From Limisphaera sp026417315 (GTDB lineage: Bacteria > Verrucomicrobiota > Verrucomicrobiia > Limisphaerales > Limisphaeraceae), in contig NZ_JBMVQY010000004.1 of assembly GCF_049537125.1 (NCBI RefSeq), positions 62,001 through 126,000 of the forward strand: a stretch of DNA of 64,000 nt, written 5' to 3'. A model generated the notes under the pieces. The model had not been told where the DNA came from, did not search any database, and saw only the letters and a list, made by a program, of their open reading frames with translations. A program made the position numbers and the translations under genes. Positions 30,059 to 39,160 of this stretch are shown one piece after another (within the stretch, counting starts at the first letter, position 1; every line of letters starts with the position of its first letter).

Positions 30059-30135
30059 GGTGCGTGGAACGGCTGTGCAGAGCCCGCATCAATGCCGGCG
30101 GGGGCGGTTTGGCAAGAAGGCCGGCCATCGGGTTC

Positions 30136-30166
30136 TGCCGGCGAGCGTGATTCGCCTCGCCGCCGG
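30136..30166. terminator. Possible bidirectional terminator hairpin
   Basis: A GC-rich inverted repeat (GGCGAG at 30140-30145 pairing with CTCGCC at 30156-30161, extendable with a bulge) lies between the convergent DsbD-type and lpdA genes. There is no clear T-run on either side, so the call is tentative. Confidence 0.3.
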
Positions 30167-30172
30167 ATGGGA

Positions 30173-31591
30173 TCACAGAGTGCGTTTCCGGCCCAAAGTG
30201 TGGGTGGCGTACCCGTAATAAGCTTCCGCAGCCTCCATGAGGGTTTCGGAGAGGGTCGGGTGCGGATGCACCGTGAGGGCGATATCCTCGGCGGTGGCGC
30301 CCATTTCGAGTGCCAGGGTGGCTTCGGCGATGAGTTCGCCGGCCCCGTGGCCGACAATCCCCACGCCCAGCACACGATCGCTCTCGGGGTCCACGATCAG
30401 CTTCGTCATGCCGTCGGTGCGATCGAACGACATGGCCCGACCCGAAGCAGACCAGGGGAACTTGGCGACTTCATGAGGGATGCCGCGTTCTTTGGCCTCG
30501 GCCTCGGTCAGACCGCACCACGCCAGTTCCGGGTCCGTGAACACCACCGCCGGGATGACGATGTTTTCGAAACGACTGTCCTCGCCGTTGATCACCTCGA
30601 CGGCGATGCGTGCTTCTTTGTGCGCTTTGTGGGCGAGCAGGGCGCCGCCGACCACGTCGCCAATGGCATAAATGTGCGGGTCGTCGGTTTGCTGGTGTTC
30701 GTTGACCTTGATGAAACCCTTGTCGGTGAACTGGACCCGCGTGTTCTCGAGCCCGAGATCCTCGGTGTTGGGGACGCGGCCCACGGCCACCAGGACCCGG
30801 TCGTACAACTCTTCGAGTTTGCGCCCGTTGTATTCCGTGACCACCCGGATCTGTTTGCCGGCGGTGGCCATGCTGAGGACCTTGGCCTGGAGCCGGATTT
30901 CCTTGAACGCCTTCTGGGCCCGCTGGACCACCGGTCGGGCCAGGTCGGGATCCGCTCCGGCCAGGACCTTGTCGAGCGCCTCCACCAGGATGACTTCACT
31001 GCCCAAAGCGGCGTAGACCGTGCCGAGTTCCATGCCGATGTAGCCGCCGCCCACCACCAGCAGCCGGGGCGGGATCTCTTCCACCTCCAGGGCCTCGGTG
31101 GAGGTCATGATGCGAGGGTTGCCGAGGTCGAAGGCCTTGGGCATGGCGGGCAAGGATCCCGTGGCCACAATCGCGTGTTGGTATCGAATGAATTTTTGGC
31201 CCTCCTCGGTCTCGACGCGCAGGGTCTGAGAGTCCTCGAAATAGCCGCGCCCCCGGATGACCTGGACCCCGCGCTTTTGCGCCAGGAAGGCGACGCCGCC
31301 GGCGAGTTTCTCCAAAATGGAATCCTTCCACGCACGCAGCCGTGCCAGGTCCACCGTGGGCGGGGCAAAGGTGATGCCGCGATGCGAAGATTCCTTCGTT
31401 TCCGTGATCAGGTGGGTGGCGTACAGCAGGGCCTTCGAGGGGATGCAGCCGACGTTCAGGCAAACGCCGCCCAGGCGTTTGTCTTTTTCGACCAGGATGA
31501 CTTTTTTGCCAAGGTCGGCTGCATAAAAGGCTGCGGCATAGCCGCCAGGGCCGGCGCCGACGACCACCAGTTCGGTTTCAATGGGCTGCAT
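30173..31591 (-). CDS. lpdA: Dihydrolipoamide dehydrogenase (E3)
   Basis: The 472-residue flavoprotein reoxidises dihydrolipoyl groups of 2-oxoacid dehydrogenase complexes using NAD+. It has the N-terminal FAD-binding GAGPGGYAAAF, the redox-active disulfide GGVCLNVGCIPSK (Cys44, Cys49), a second Rossmann motif (VVGGGYIGMELG) and the dimer-interface catalytic HPHPTLSE near the C-terminus. Length is standard. I use ATG 31591; a TTG four codons upstream is also in frame. It lies 47 bases downstream of the E2 gene on the same strand and is probably co-transcribed with it. E1 genes are not adjacent. Confidence 0.96.
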   Translation of the reverse strand: MQPIETELVVVGAGPGGYAAAFYAADLGKKVILVEKDKRLGGVCLNVGCIPSKALLYATHLITETKESSHRGITFAPPTVDLARLRAWKDSILEKLAGGVAFLAQKRGVQVIRGRGYFEDSQTLRVETEEGQKFIRYQHAIVATGSLPAMPKAFDLGNPRIMTSTEALEVEEIPPRLLVVGGGYIGMELGTVYAALGSEVILVEALDKVLAGADPDLARPVVQRAQKAFKEIRLQAKVLSMATAGKQIRVVTEYNGRKLEELYDRVLVAVGRVPNTEDLGLENTRVQFTDKGFIKVNEHQQTDDPHIYAIGDVVGGALLAHKAHKEARIAVEVINGEDSRFENIVIPAVVFTDPELAWCGLTEAEAKERGIPHEVAKFPWSASGRAMSFDRTDGMTKLIVDPESDRVLGVGIVGHGAGELIAEATLALEMGATAEDIALTVHPHPTLSETLMEAAEAYYGYATHTLGRKRTL

Positions 31592-31638
31592 AGGCGATTT
31601 CAAAGGTCAACCCCCGGTGAGCGGCAAAGCCGAAGCGG

Positions 31639-32994
31639 TCAAAGCCGCACAGCTTCTTCGGGGAAATTCTCCAGGGCACGCACCAGATCCACGATGAACC
31701 GGGCTGCGGATCCCCCGTCGATCACCCGGTGGTCGTAACTGAGGGCCAGGGGCACCATCAGACGCGGTGTGACCTGACCGTCGCGCACCACGGGTTTCAG
31801 ACTCCCGCGGCCCACACCCAGAATGGCGACCTCCGGCCGGTTGATGATCGGCGTGAAATGGGCTCCGCCAATGGCGCCCTGGTTGGAAATGGTGAAGCTT
31901 CCCCCTTGCATCTCCTCGCGGGCCAGCTTGCGTTCGCGGGCGCGCTGGGCCAGCGATTCGATCTCTTTCGCGAGGTCCAGCAGAGACTTTCGGTCGGCGT
32001 CCCGCACCACGGGCACCAGCAACCCGTGCTCGGTGTCCACCGCCAACCCGATGTGGAAGTACTCCTTGATGACCAGCTCCCGTGCCTGTTCATCCAGGCT
32101 GCTGTTGAAAACCGGATGTTTTTTGAGTGTGTCCACCACGGCACGGATCAGGAAAGGCGTCACCGTGAGTTTGACGCCCTTCTGTTCATAGGCCGGGGCG
32201 AATTGCTTGCGGAGCTCGTTAATGCGCGTGAAGTCGGCCTCGTCGAACTGCGTGACATGCGGGATGGCCTCCCAACTTTCCCAAAGCCGGCGTGCGATGA
32301 CCTCGCGGAGGGTGCTCAGGGGTTCACGCCGGACCGGGCCCCATTTCGAGAAGTCCACCGGCTCGGCCGGAGGGGGTCCAGCCGGCTGAGCGGGTGCCGC
32401 AGCGGGGGCCGCGGCCCGGGCGGCCAACTCCTTGTATTTGACGGCGAGGGTCTGAAGGCGCTGGATGTAGTTGCGCAGGTCCTGGCGGGTGATGCGGCCA
32501 CCGGGGTCGGTTCCCCGCACGCGGCTCAGGTCGATTCCGAGTTCCCGCGCCAGGCGCCGCACGGAGGGGGGAGCGACCGGGGCGGCGACCGGAGCCGGGA
32601 TTTCCTCCTCTTCGAGTTCTTCCACGGGGGGCAACGGTGCGGCCGGGGTGGTCACCGGTGAGGCGGCAGCCGGGGTGGGCCTTGGGGGTGCCGGAGGTGC
32701 TTCGGGCTTGGGTGTTCGCGGCGTGGCAGCGCTCGGTGGGGCGGAGGCTGGCGCGGCGGCGCCGGTGGTCTGCAGGCGCAGGATGCGTTGGCCCACGGCG
32801 AGCTTTTCGCCGGGCTTGACGTACACCTCGGCCACGGTTCCGGCGTGTTCGGCCGGAATGGTGGCGATGGCCTTTTCGTTTTCCAGTTCGAGCAGTGGCT
32901 GGCCCGGGCTAATGGTGTCCCCGGGTTTGACAAACACACTGACCACCACACCACTGTCCGCACCTTCACCGAGAGGTGGAAGCTTGATATCCAT
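31639..32994 (-). CDS. Dihydrolipoamide acyltransferase (E2) of a 2-oxoacid dehydrogenase complex
   Basis: The 451-residue protein has one lipoyl domain (residues 1-75, lipoylated Lys41 in ELENEKAIAT), a long Ala/Pro-rich swinging linker, a peripheral subunit-binding domain (about 143-178, SVRRLARELGIDLSRVRGTD), a second flexible linker, and a catalytic acyltransferase domain with the active-site motif SYDHRVIDGG (His422, Asp426). It forms the core of pyruvate or a related 2-oxoacid dehydrogenase. The sequence alone does not settle which substrate is used, although the layout is that of pyruvate dehydrogenase E2. The upstream flank is not an E1 gene but repeat copy A, so E1 must be encoded elsewhere. 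Confidence 0.92.
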   Translation of the reverse strand: MDIKLPPLGEGADSGVVVSVFVKPGDTISPGQPLLELENEKAIATIPAEHAGTVAEVYVKPGEKLAVGQRILRLQTTGAAAPASAPPSAATPRTPKPEAPPAPPRPTPAAASPVTTPAAPLPPVEELEEEEIPAPVAAPVAPPSVRRLARELGIDLSRVRGTDPGGRITRQDLRNYIQRLQTLAVKYKELAARAAAPAAAPAQPAGPPPAEPVDFSKWGPVRREPLSTLREVIARRLWESWEAIPHVTQFDEADFTRINELRKQFAPAYEQKGVKLTVTPFLIRAVVDTLKKHPVFNSSLDEQARELVIKEYFHIGLAVDTEHGLLVPVVRDADRKSLLDLAKEIESLAQRARERKLAREEMQGGSFTISNQGAIGGAHFTPIINRPEVAILGVGRGSLKPVVRDGQVTPRLMVPLALSYDHRVIDGGSAARFIVDLVRALENFPEEAVRL

Positions 32995-33012
32995 GACGTC
33001 GAACGTCCGGGA

Positions 33013-33040
33013 ATGTTATGCGGGATTGATCCGATGGCAA
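33013..33040 (-). promoter_or_regulatory. Candidate sigma70-type promoter for the E2-E3 genes
   Basis: On the - strand, TTGCCA (33035-33040) and TAACAT (33013-33018) are separated by 16 bases. The -10 ends 18 bases before the E2 ATG. It was found by eye only. Confidence 0.4.
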
Positions 33041-33104
33041 GCCCGCCGGCCGGGCGGATGAGACGAGGGCGCATTTGGAGTTGCTGACAACCGCGAGAGC
33101 CCGG

Positions 33105-33725
33105 TGTGGGGTTCGGAGGTTCCCGGCGCGAGAAAACGGACGAAACGGGGATTTTGCCGGGATTTTTGAATCTTGGGGCTCAGTGACGGAAACGCGCGCG
33201 CCGTGTCCGCGCATCGCGCGGGCCCGAGCACGCGCCGAAGGCGCCTCTCCTCCACCCGCCCGGCGCAGCGCCCCGGGAACTCGGTCCTCCAAATCCATCG
33301 GGCCCTGAAAAGGTGCAACCCCGGCACCCCAAAATCGCGAGCGCCGGGCGAGCCACACCGAATTGGGCGTTTTCAGGACGCGGTGAATTGTGGCGACTCG
33401 GTTGCCCAGGGCGTCGCCCTGGGCTGGTGCCTGCCACGTCCCGTCGGCGACGCGCACGGCGCGCCGAGGACACGAGAACTTCGTGACATCGGATTGGGTC
33501 TGGTGAGAACGGGTCTGCCTGGGGCTGTGTTGGAGGATCGTCGTTCGCACCGGGGGCGCCTGCAGGGCCCTGGCGCCTCAGATTCGCTGACCGGCGCAAT
33601 TCATCGCTTGGACCGCCCCGAAAGCTCGGCGCCACTTCGGGCGTGTACGGACCGCGAAAGTCAGAGGACACCGGCGTTTCCTCCGGGTTGTTGAATCCGG
33701 CGCGTAAGAACGGAAGAATTCTCTC
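33105..33725 (+). repeat. Dispersed intergenic repeat, copy A (partly decayed)
   Basis: This 620-base stretch aligns along its whole length with copy B at 59335-59940 in the same orientation. Shared blocks in order are a terminal element around GGGATTTTTGAATCTTGG (33159-33176), GCGCCGAAGGCGC (33232-33244), a GCGCCCCGGG block, GGGCCCTGAAAAGGTGCAAC, GGTTGCCCAGGGCGTCGCCC (33400-33419), GGCGCCTCAGATTCGCTGAC, and a second terminal element around TTGTTGAATCCGGCG (33688-33702). The two ends are direct repeats of each other at about 70 percent by eye. Hairpins at 33232-33244 and 33404-33424 are intact; others seen in B are broken here. Short open frames across it have no protein signature and I treat it as non-coding. 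It lies between divergent genes. Confidence 0.8.
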
Positions 33726-33871
33726 TCCCGTACTTTGGCGGATCGCCGACTTGCGACTCAACAGACCAGTGTCCTAGAGTGGCTCAGCGGATAGGGTCGG
33801 GCGATATGGGGTCTGCAAAACGCGGCCGCGCCGGAATACCTGCCTGTCCGGGGGAGCGACAAGCGGGAGGC

Positions 33872-35761
33872 ATGGAGTCTCCCGTTTCCTCCCACCGCCG
33901 ACCGCCTTTGTTTGCAGGGACGCGTTTCAGATTCCATCCGCAACTCGTCCACATTGCCACGGGGTTGCTTGGCTCGCTTGGCCTGTTCGTTTACGTTGCC
34001 ACGCGGCTTCAGCCGACGCTGGAGTGGCATCGGGATCAACCGCAGTTCTACTGGACCCAAGACTTTTTTCGATTGTTTTGGCGCGAACCGGGAGGCCTGG
34101 TGCGTTACGCGGCGGCGGCACTGGCCCAGTGCGATGTGCACAACTGGAGCGGGGCCCTGGTTTTCACGATTCTGGCCGGCGGTTTGGGAACCCTGGGTTG
34201 TGCGCTGCTGAAACGTGCGGGCGCAGTCGCGCTCCTTCCTGCCGCCTTTGCGCCGCCGCTGCTGTTCCTCTGGTTGCGACAAGCCTTTGGGGCTTCCGCG
34301 CTGATCGCGGGACTGGGAGTGGGCCTGGCGTGGGCACTGGCGCTGGGATTGTCCCGCGGGACACGCTCTGGGTCGGCCGGAGGGCTTCTGTTGAGCTGGC
34401 TCGTGGCGGCCGGAGTGTATTTGGGGGCGGGCTTTTGGGCCTGGCTGGCCTTTCTGGTCGCAATCGAGGCCTTTCCTTGGGCATCTCCTCGCTCGTGGCT
34501 TCGCACGGGGGTTTTCTGGTTGGGGAGCCTGGCCGCCGCCGTGGGCGTGGCATGGAGCTACGGGGCCGGGTTGGTACCCGGGATGGAAGGCCCGGATCCG
34601 GTGAAGCGCCAGCTCCTTTGGGGGGCCCTGGCCCTGGGCGTGCCGGTCCTGGCGCTGATCCGTGCCCGGGTGGTCCCGCGGTTCCCTCCCGCTGTGGACG
34701 GGCCCGCAAAAGCCGGATCCACCAGTTTGCCCGCCCTGTCGTGGGCGGGTTTGAAAAGCGCCTCCGGCCGGACAGCCCTGGTCGCAACGGTGCTGCTGGC
34801 TGTTGCCGTGGCGGCGGATTTTGATCGGGACGCGCGCAGGGTGAGTGCGCTCCTGGTGGCGGCGGCTCACGAGGACCATCTCCAAGTACTGGAGCAAGCC
34901 GGTACCTTGCCCCGCCTTCCGGCCGCGGCGGAGATCGTGCTGCATCGCTCGCTCTACCACACGGGCAGGCTTTTGGATGAGCTGTTCCGGTATGAAAACC
35001 TGTCGCTTTGGCGCCTTCTCCCCGGCACCGAGGCGGGCGCGGCTGCGTGCCGGGCCCAGGTTCCCACCTTGTTGGAACTTGGGCAGGTGAACGAAGCAGA
35101 GCGTCTGGCTCATGAAGCCCTGGAGTTCGAAGGGCCGAGACCCGACTTGCTCCGCTGGTTGGCGGAGGTGAATGTGCTGAAAGACCGACCGGCGGCCGCA
35201 CGGGTGTTTCTGAACGCGCTCAGTCGTCATCCGGTGCATCGGGTCCGGGCGCAAGAACGACTTCATGCACTGATGATGGATCCGGCCGGCACCAACGATG
35301 CCCGCCTGAGGCTCATTCGCCAGCGCATGGTGCGGACCGACCTTCCCCACAGTGGCATGCCCACGGCCCTGCTGCTGGAGCAGTTGCTCGACACGGATCC
35401 CTCCAATGACATGGCCTGGCAGTATCTCCTGGCTCATCATTTGCTCAGCTGCGATTTGGAACGTTTCGTCAGGTGGCTCCGCCGTCGGCAGCCTCTGCCC
35501 TGGACCCAGTGGCCGCGTCACTGCGAAGAAGCTGTGCTGCTGTATCAGTGGCTGAGCCCTGACGGGCCGGCACCGCCGAATCTTCCGATTCGACCCGAGA
35601 CCCGGCAGCGGTTCATGGCTTTTCGGACGGCTCTCGCCCAAGGGGCCCTGCAGAGCGACGAGGGTCGGCGCCGACTGGCGGAAACCTTCCGGGGCACTTA
35701 CTGGCTGTACCATCTGTCGCACGCGCCCGCTCCGGGCAACACAACCCCTTCAGCTGACTGA
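33872..35761 (+). CDS. Polytopic membrane protein, DUF6057-like
   Basis: The 629-residue protein has many hydrophobic helices in residues 25-330 and a soluble, helical, possibly TPR-like C-terminal half. The N-terminal pattern (QPQFYWTQDFFRLFWREPGG, then LAQCDVHNWSGALVFTILAG) resembles the DUF6057 family of Bacteroidota, whose function is unknown to me. ATG 33872 was chosen because the predicted membrane protein begins shortly after it; in-frame GTG 33779 and ATG 33806 would add an unconvincing leader that borders the repeat. The next gene starts 4 bases after its stop and encodes a haem-motif propeller, so the two probably act together. Confidence 0.72.
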   Translation: MESPVSSHRRPPLFAGTRFRFHPQLVHIATGLLGSLGLFVYVATRLQPTLEWHRDQPQFYWTQDFFRLFWREPGGLVRYAAAALAQCDVHNWSGALVFTILAGGLGTLGCALLKRAGAVALLPAAFAPPLLFLWLRQAFGASALIAGLGVGLAWALALGLSRGTRSGSAGGLLLSWLVAAGVYLGAGFWAWLAFLVAIEAFPWASPRSWLRTGVFWLGSLAAAVGVAWSYGAGLVPGMEGPDPVKRQLLWGALALGVPVLALIRARVVPRFPPAVDGPAKAGSTSLPALSWAGLKSASGRTALVATVLLAVAVAADFDRDARRVSALLVAAAHEDHLQVLEQAGTLPRLPAAAEIVLHRSLYHTGRLLDELFRYENLSLWRLLPGTEAGAAACRAQVPTLLELGQVNEAERLAHEALEFEGPRPDLLRWLAEVNVLKDRPAAARVFLNALSRHPVHRVRAQERLHALMMDPAGTNDARLRLIRQRMVRTDLPHSGMPTALLLEQLLDTDPSNDMAWQYLLAHHLLSCDLERFVRWLRRRQPLPWTQWPRHCEEAVLLYQWLSPDGPAPPNLPIRPETRQRFMAFRTALAQGALQSDEGRRRLAETFRGTYWLYHLSHAPAPGNTTPSAD

Positions 35762-35765
35762 GCGT

Positions 35766-37403
35766 ATGAAGATCTTTGGCTGTGAACGGAGACCCGCGCG
35801 GCACAGTGGCTGCGGCCCGCAGGTGCCGCCTCGGAAACGGGTTGCCGCAGTACGGGCCGCCGCTTTGCATCGCATCGCTTTCACGGGATGGTTTCTGGGA
35901 GGGTTCATCCTGTCGGTCTCTGCCGGAGCTCCGACCCTCGCAACGGAGGATCAACGGGGGACGTTGCCCCCGCCGCCGCCGGATTCAGTTCGTTTGTTCC
36001 CCGACTACACCGGAATCGTGGTCCCCCCGAACATCGCCCCACTCAACTTTCGGGTGGAACATCCCGGCCGGCGGTACCGCTTGGTGGCCCGGTCTCGTCA
36101 CGGAGATCCGGTCCGAATCACGAGTCGCAGTCCGGTCATTCAGTTTCCCCTGCAAGCCTGGCGCCGCCTTCTTGCCGCCAATGCCGGAGAACCGCTGCTT
36201 TGGGAGCTGGCCCTCGAGGAGGCCAGTGGCGAGTGGCGAACCCTCCCCACCGTCACCAACTGGATCGCGCCGGACCCGGTGGACCCGACCCTGGTCTATC
36301 GCCGCTTGAGGCCGGTCTACAGTCTGTATGGGGAACTGGGGATTTATCAGCGCAATCTGGAGACGTTCGAGGAGCGTCCGGTACTGGAGAACCACCGTTT
36401 CCACCATGGATGCCTCAACTGCCACACGTTCCTGAACCAGCAGCCCGGGGTGTTCGTCTTTCACATCCGCACGTTCACCAACGTGCACCCGATGATTCTC
36501 GTGCGATCGAACGAAATCGTGCGAGTGGAGAAAACCATGGGATATCTGAGCTGGCATCCGAGCGGGCGGTTGCTGGTGTTTTCCCGGAACAAATTGGGCC
36601 TGTTCTATCATACGCGCGGCGAAACACGGGACGTGTTCGACGCCCAGTCCGATCTGGGTGTGTACTGGCTGGACTCCAACACCTTCGAGCATCCCCGGGC
36701 CATTGCCGCGCCGGATCGTAACGAAACCTGGCCGGCCTGGTCCCCGGATGGTCGATATCTGTACTTTTGCAGCGCGCCGCCCCGGCCCAGCGACGAGTTT
36801 CGCTCTGTACGGTACGACCTGGTCCGGGTGGCGTTCGACCTCGAGACCGGCCGCTGGGGCGAACCCGAGGTGGTGCTGTCCTCCGAGGTCACGCGCGCCA
36901 GCGCCGCTCAGCCCCGAATCTCACCCGACGGGCGCTGGCTGCTCTTCAGCCTGGCCCAGTACGGGAATTTCCCCATTTACCGGCGGAGTACCGACCTGTT
37001 CCTGATGGACCTTCAAAGTGGCGAGGTGAGTCGGCCCGACATCAACAGCGACTCGGCGGATTCCTGGCACACCTGGTCGAGCAACAGTCGCTGGGTCGTC
37101 TTCAGCAGCAAGCGGCTGGATGGGTTGTTCACCAGGCCCTTCTTCACGTACGTGGACCACTCCGGTCGCTGCTCCAAGCCCTTTGTGCTCCCGCAGGAGG
37201 ATCCATCGTTTTACGAGGGCTTCCTGTACAATTATAACGTGCCGGAGCTGGTCCGGGGCCCCGTGACCGTTTCGGAACGTGCCCTGGCTCGGGCGATCCT
37301 TCGACCCGACCGGGTCATCGTGCCACAGCCTGCGGACGCGGCGGCCGGCGCCTCCCAAGCCTCTTTTGCAGACAAGCCGGGCGAGCGGCGCGTGGAGCAG
37401 TAA
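35766..37403 (+). CDS. TolB-like beta-propeller protein with a c-type haem motif
   Basis: The 545-residue protein has an N-terminal hydrophobic segment (about residues 38-55, signal or anchor). Next come a beta domain (80-200), a CxxCH haem-attachment motif within HHGCLNCHTFLNQQ (about residue 217), and six or so PD40/WD40-like propeller repeats: MGYLSWHPSGRLLVFS, ETWPAWSPDGRYLYFCS, QPRISPDGRWLLFS and SWHTWSSNSRWVVFSS. Export is needed for haem attachment, so it probably acts in the periplasm in electron transfer or as a sensor. It starts 4 bases after the DUF6057-like gene, and I recall a comparable pairing in Bacteroidota. No cytochrome c maturation genes lie nearby, although a DsbD-type protein is encoded at 28-30 kb. 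Confidence 0.78.
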   Translation: MKIFGCERRPARHSGCGPQVPPRKRVAAVRAAALHRIAFTGWFLGGFILSVSAGAPTLATEDQRGTLPPPPPDSVRLFPDYTGIVVPPNIAPLNFRVEHPGRRYRLVARSRHGDPVRITSRSPVIQFPLQAWRRLLAANAGEPLLWELALEEASGEWRTLPTVTNWIAPDPVDPTLVYRRLRPVYSLYGELGIYQRNLETFEERPVLENHRFHHGCLNCHTFLNQQPGVFVFHIRTFTNVHPMILVRSNEIVRVEKTMGYLSWHPSGRLLVFSRNKLGLFYHTRGETRDVFDAQSDLGVYWLDSNTFEHPRAIAAPDRNETWPAWSPDGRYLYFCSAPPRPSDEFRSVRYDLVRVAFDLETGRWGEPEVVLSSEVTRASAAQPRISPDGRWLLFSLAQYGNFPIYRRSTDLFLMDLQSGEVSRPDINSDSADSWHTWSSNSRWVVFSSKRLDGLFTRPFFTYVDHSGRCSKPFVLPQEDPSFYEGFLYNYNVPELVRGPVTVSERALARAILRPDRVIVPQPADAAAGASQASFADKPGERRVEQ

Positions 37404-37650
37404 GCACCCCCCGACCCCGGAACGCCGGACACGCCCGATTCGGGCTTTGCGGCTGAAGGCCGGGTCGCCCGACCGGCAGCCGCCCACGCGGGTCCGCATG
37501 GGGCGCCGCCACGGGCTCGACATGCTCGGGCGCACCCTTCCGGTGCGTATCCAGGCCGGGCCACGGTGTCCACCCGGTTCCATCGGGAACGCTCGCGCTT
37601 GCGGTCGGGGGGCACCCGGCGAGCTGCGCCAGGCGCGGTCGGGGCAGCGC

Positions 37651-37679
37651 TTGACCCGTCTTTTCCGCCTTTGGACAAT
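37651..37679 (+). promoter_or_regulatory. Candidate sigma70-type promoter for the SGNH-hydrolase lipoprotein
   Basis: TTGACC (37651-37656) and GACAAT (37674-37679) are 17 bases apart. The -10 ends only 9 bases before ATG 37689, so the transcript would be nearly leaderless. Confidence 0.4.
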
Positions 37680-37688
37680 TCGCCTGCC

Positions 37689-39050
37689 ATGCAAAACGCA
37701 GTGCGTTTTCTCCTGCTGGGCCTGCTCCTGGCGTGGGGCGTTTCCTGCCGCACTCCGCAGGCGGTCTTTCAAGAAGCCTCGCTCCCGGGTTATGCGCCCG
37801 CTCCGGTGCCGCCCCAGACCGAGCCGTGGCTCCGGCCCGGGGACCGGCTGGCCATCTGTGGGGATTCGATCACCGAGCAGAAGATGTACTCCCGCATTCT
37901 GGAGGACTACCTGACCATGTGCGTCCCGCAATATGGGGTCTGGGTGCGGCAATACGGGTGGAGCGGCGAAAAGGCCTCCGGTTTCCTGGGTCGCATGACC
38001 AACGACTGCCTCCGCTTTGCGCCCACCCTGGCGACCACGTGCTATGGGATGAACGACCACGAGTACCGGCCGTACGAGGAGCGCATCGGGCAAACCTATC
38101 GCCAGAACCTGACGGCCGTGGTCCGGGCATTCAAGGCGCACGGCACCCGCGTCATCGTCGGGTCGCCGGGCTGTGTGGGCAAAGTCCCGCACTGGGTGAA
38201 AACGGCCAACGGCACGGTGTCCGATTTGAATCGGAATCTGGGCACCCTGCGGAACATTGCGTTGGAAGTGGCCCGGCAAGAAGGCGTGGGGTTCGCGGAT
38301 GTTTTTCTGCCCATGCTGCGGGCCGGGGAGCTGGGCCGGCAGCGGTTCGGCACGAATTTCATGATCGCCGGCAACGATGGCGTGCATCCGGACTGGGCCG
38401 GCCAGGCCGTCATGGCGTATGCCTTCCTCAAGTCGATGGGGCTGGACGGGCACATCGGCACGTTCACCGTGGATTTGAGTCGCAACACCATCCACGTGAC
38501 CGCGGGACACGAGGTTTTGTCCACCGTGGGCCGCACTTTTACACTCCGCAGTCATCGGTATCCTTTTGCCTCCTGTTTGCCTCGCGAGGTCACTCCCCCA
38601 GGGGTGCAACCGGCGTTCCCTCCCTGTGATCTGCCGCCCGGTCAGGAGACCGCCAGCCTCAAGGCCGCCTTCGAACTGGTGCCGTTTCATCAGGAACTGA
38701 ACCGCCTCATGCTGGTGGCCCGAAACGGTTCAGCCGCCAGATACCGTGTCCGTTGGGGGGACCAGAGCAAGGTGTTCACGGCAGACGAGCTGCGGCGCGG
38801 TGTCAATCTGGCCGCGGAGTTCGACCTGACTCCGTTTGCGGCCGCATTCGCGCGCGTGGACGCCGCGGTGGCCGCCAAACAGGCCTTCGAGACCCGACAG
38901 GTCAAACAGGTTTTCCACGGGGCCGAAGGGCGGGCGGACATGGAGGCCGCGGTTCGTCGGACGGAAGCGGAACGCAACCGCTTGGTGGCCGCCATCCACG
39001 CGGCCTTTGTGCCGGTTACTCACACCCTGAGCCTGGTGCCCGAGTCTTGA
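37689..39050 (+). CDS. SGNH/GDSL-type hydrolase, probable lipoprotein
   Basis: The 453-residue protein starts MQNAVRFLLLGLLLAWGVSC, a lipoprotein-like signal with Cys20 as the likely lipidated residue (the lipobox GVSC is not perfect). Block I of the SGNH fold is LAICGDSITEQK (nucleophile Ser60). A Gly/Asn block is seen around ATTCYGMNDHEY, and the catalytic Asp-His in GVHPDWAGQAVMA. The family includes carbohydrate esterases and lipases; the substrate is not evident. About 180 C-terminal residues beyond the hydrolase domain are extra. ATG 37689 was chosen over a GTG at 37566, whose extra 41 residues would hide the signal peptide. Confidence 0.85.
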   Translation: MQNAVRFLLLGLLLAWGVSCRTPQAVFQEASLPGYAPAPVPPQTEPWLRPGDRLAICGDSITEQKMYSRILEDYLTMCVPQYGVWVRQYGWSGEKASGFLGRMTNDCLRFAPTLATTCYGMNDHEYRPYEERIGQTYRQNLTAVVRAFKAHGTRVIVGSPGCVGKVPHWVKTANGTVSDLNRNLGTLRNIALEVARQEGVGFADVFLPMLRAGELGRQRFGTNFMIAGNDGVHPDWAGQAVMAYAFLKSMGLDGHIGTFTVDLSRNTIHVTAGHEVLSTVGRTFTLRSHRYPFASCLPREVTPPGVQPAFPPCDLPPGQETASLKAAFELVPFHQELNRLMLVARNGSAARYRVRWGDQSKVFTADELRRGVNLAAEFDLTPFAAAFARVDAAVAAKQAFETRQVKQVFHGAEGRADMEAAVRRTEAERNRLVAAIHAAFVPVTHTLSLVPES

Positions 39051-39108
39051 GAAGCGGTCCGTTTCCGGCGCCGCTTTGGCCGGTTGCCCGTTCCCGCAGG
39101 GGCGCAAA

Positions 39109-39141
39109 GCCCGGGCCGGCCCCGCCCACGGCCGGCCGGGC
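39109..39141. terminator. Strong GC hairpin between convergent genes
   Basis: GCCCGGGCCGGC (39109-39120) pairs with GGCCGGCCGGGC (39130-39141) with one bulge around a 9-base loop. It sits between the SGNH-hydrolase gene (+) and the CbiX-type gene (-). There is no T-run, so it is a likely but unproven bidirectional terminator. Confidence 0.45.
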
Positions 39142-39160
39142 GTGAACAAGCCGGATCGGA

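Noticed and set aside
33173..33694. 173-codon + strand open frame in repeat A
   Set aside because: It is the translation of the dispersed repeat; frames are not kept in copy B.
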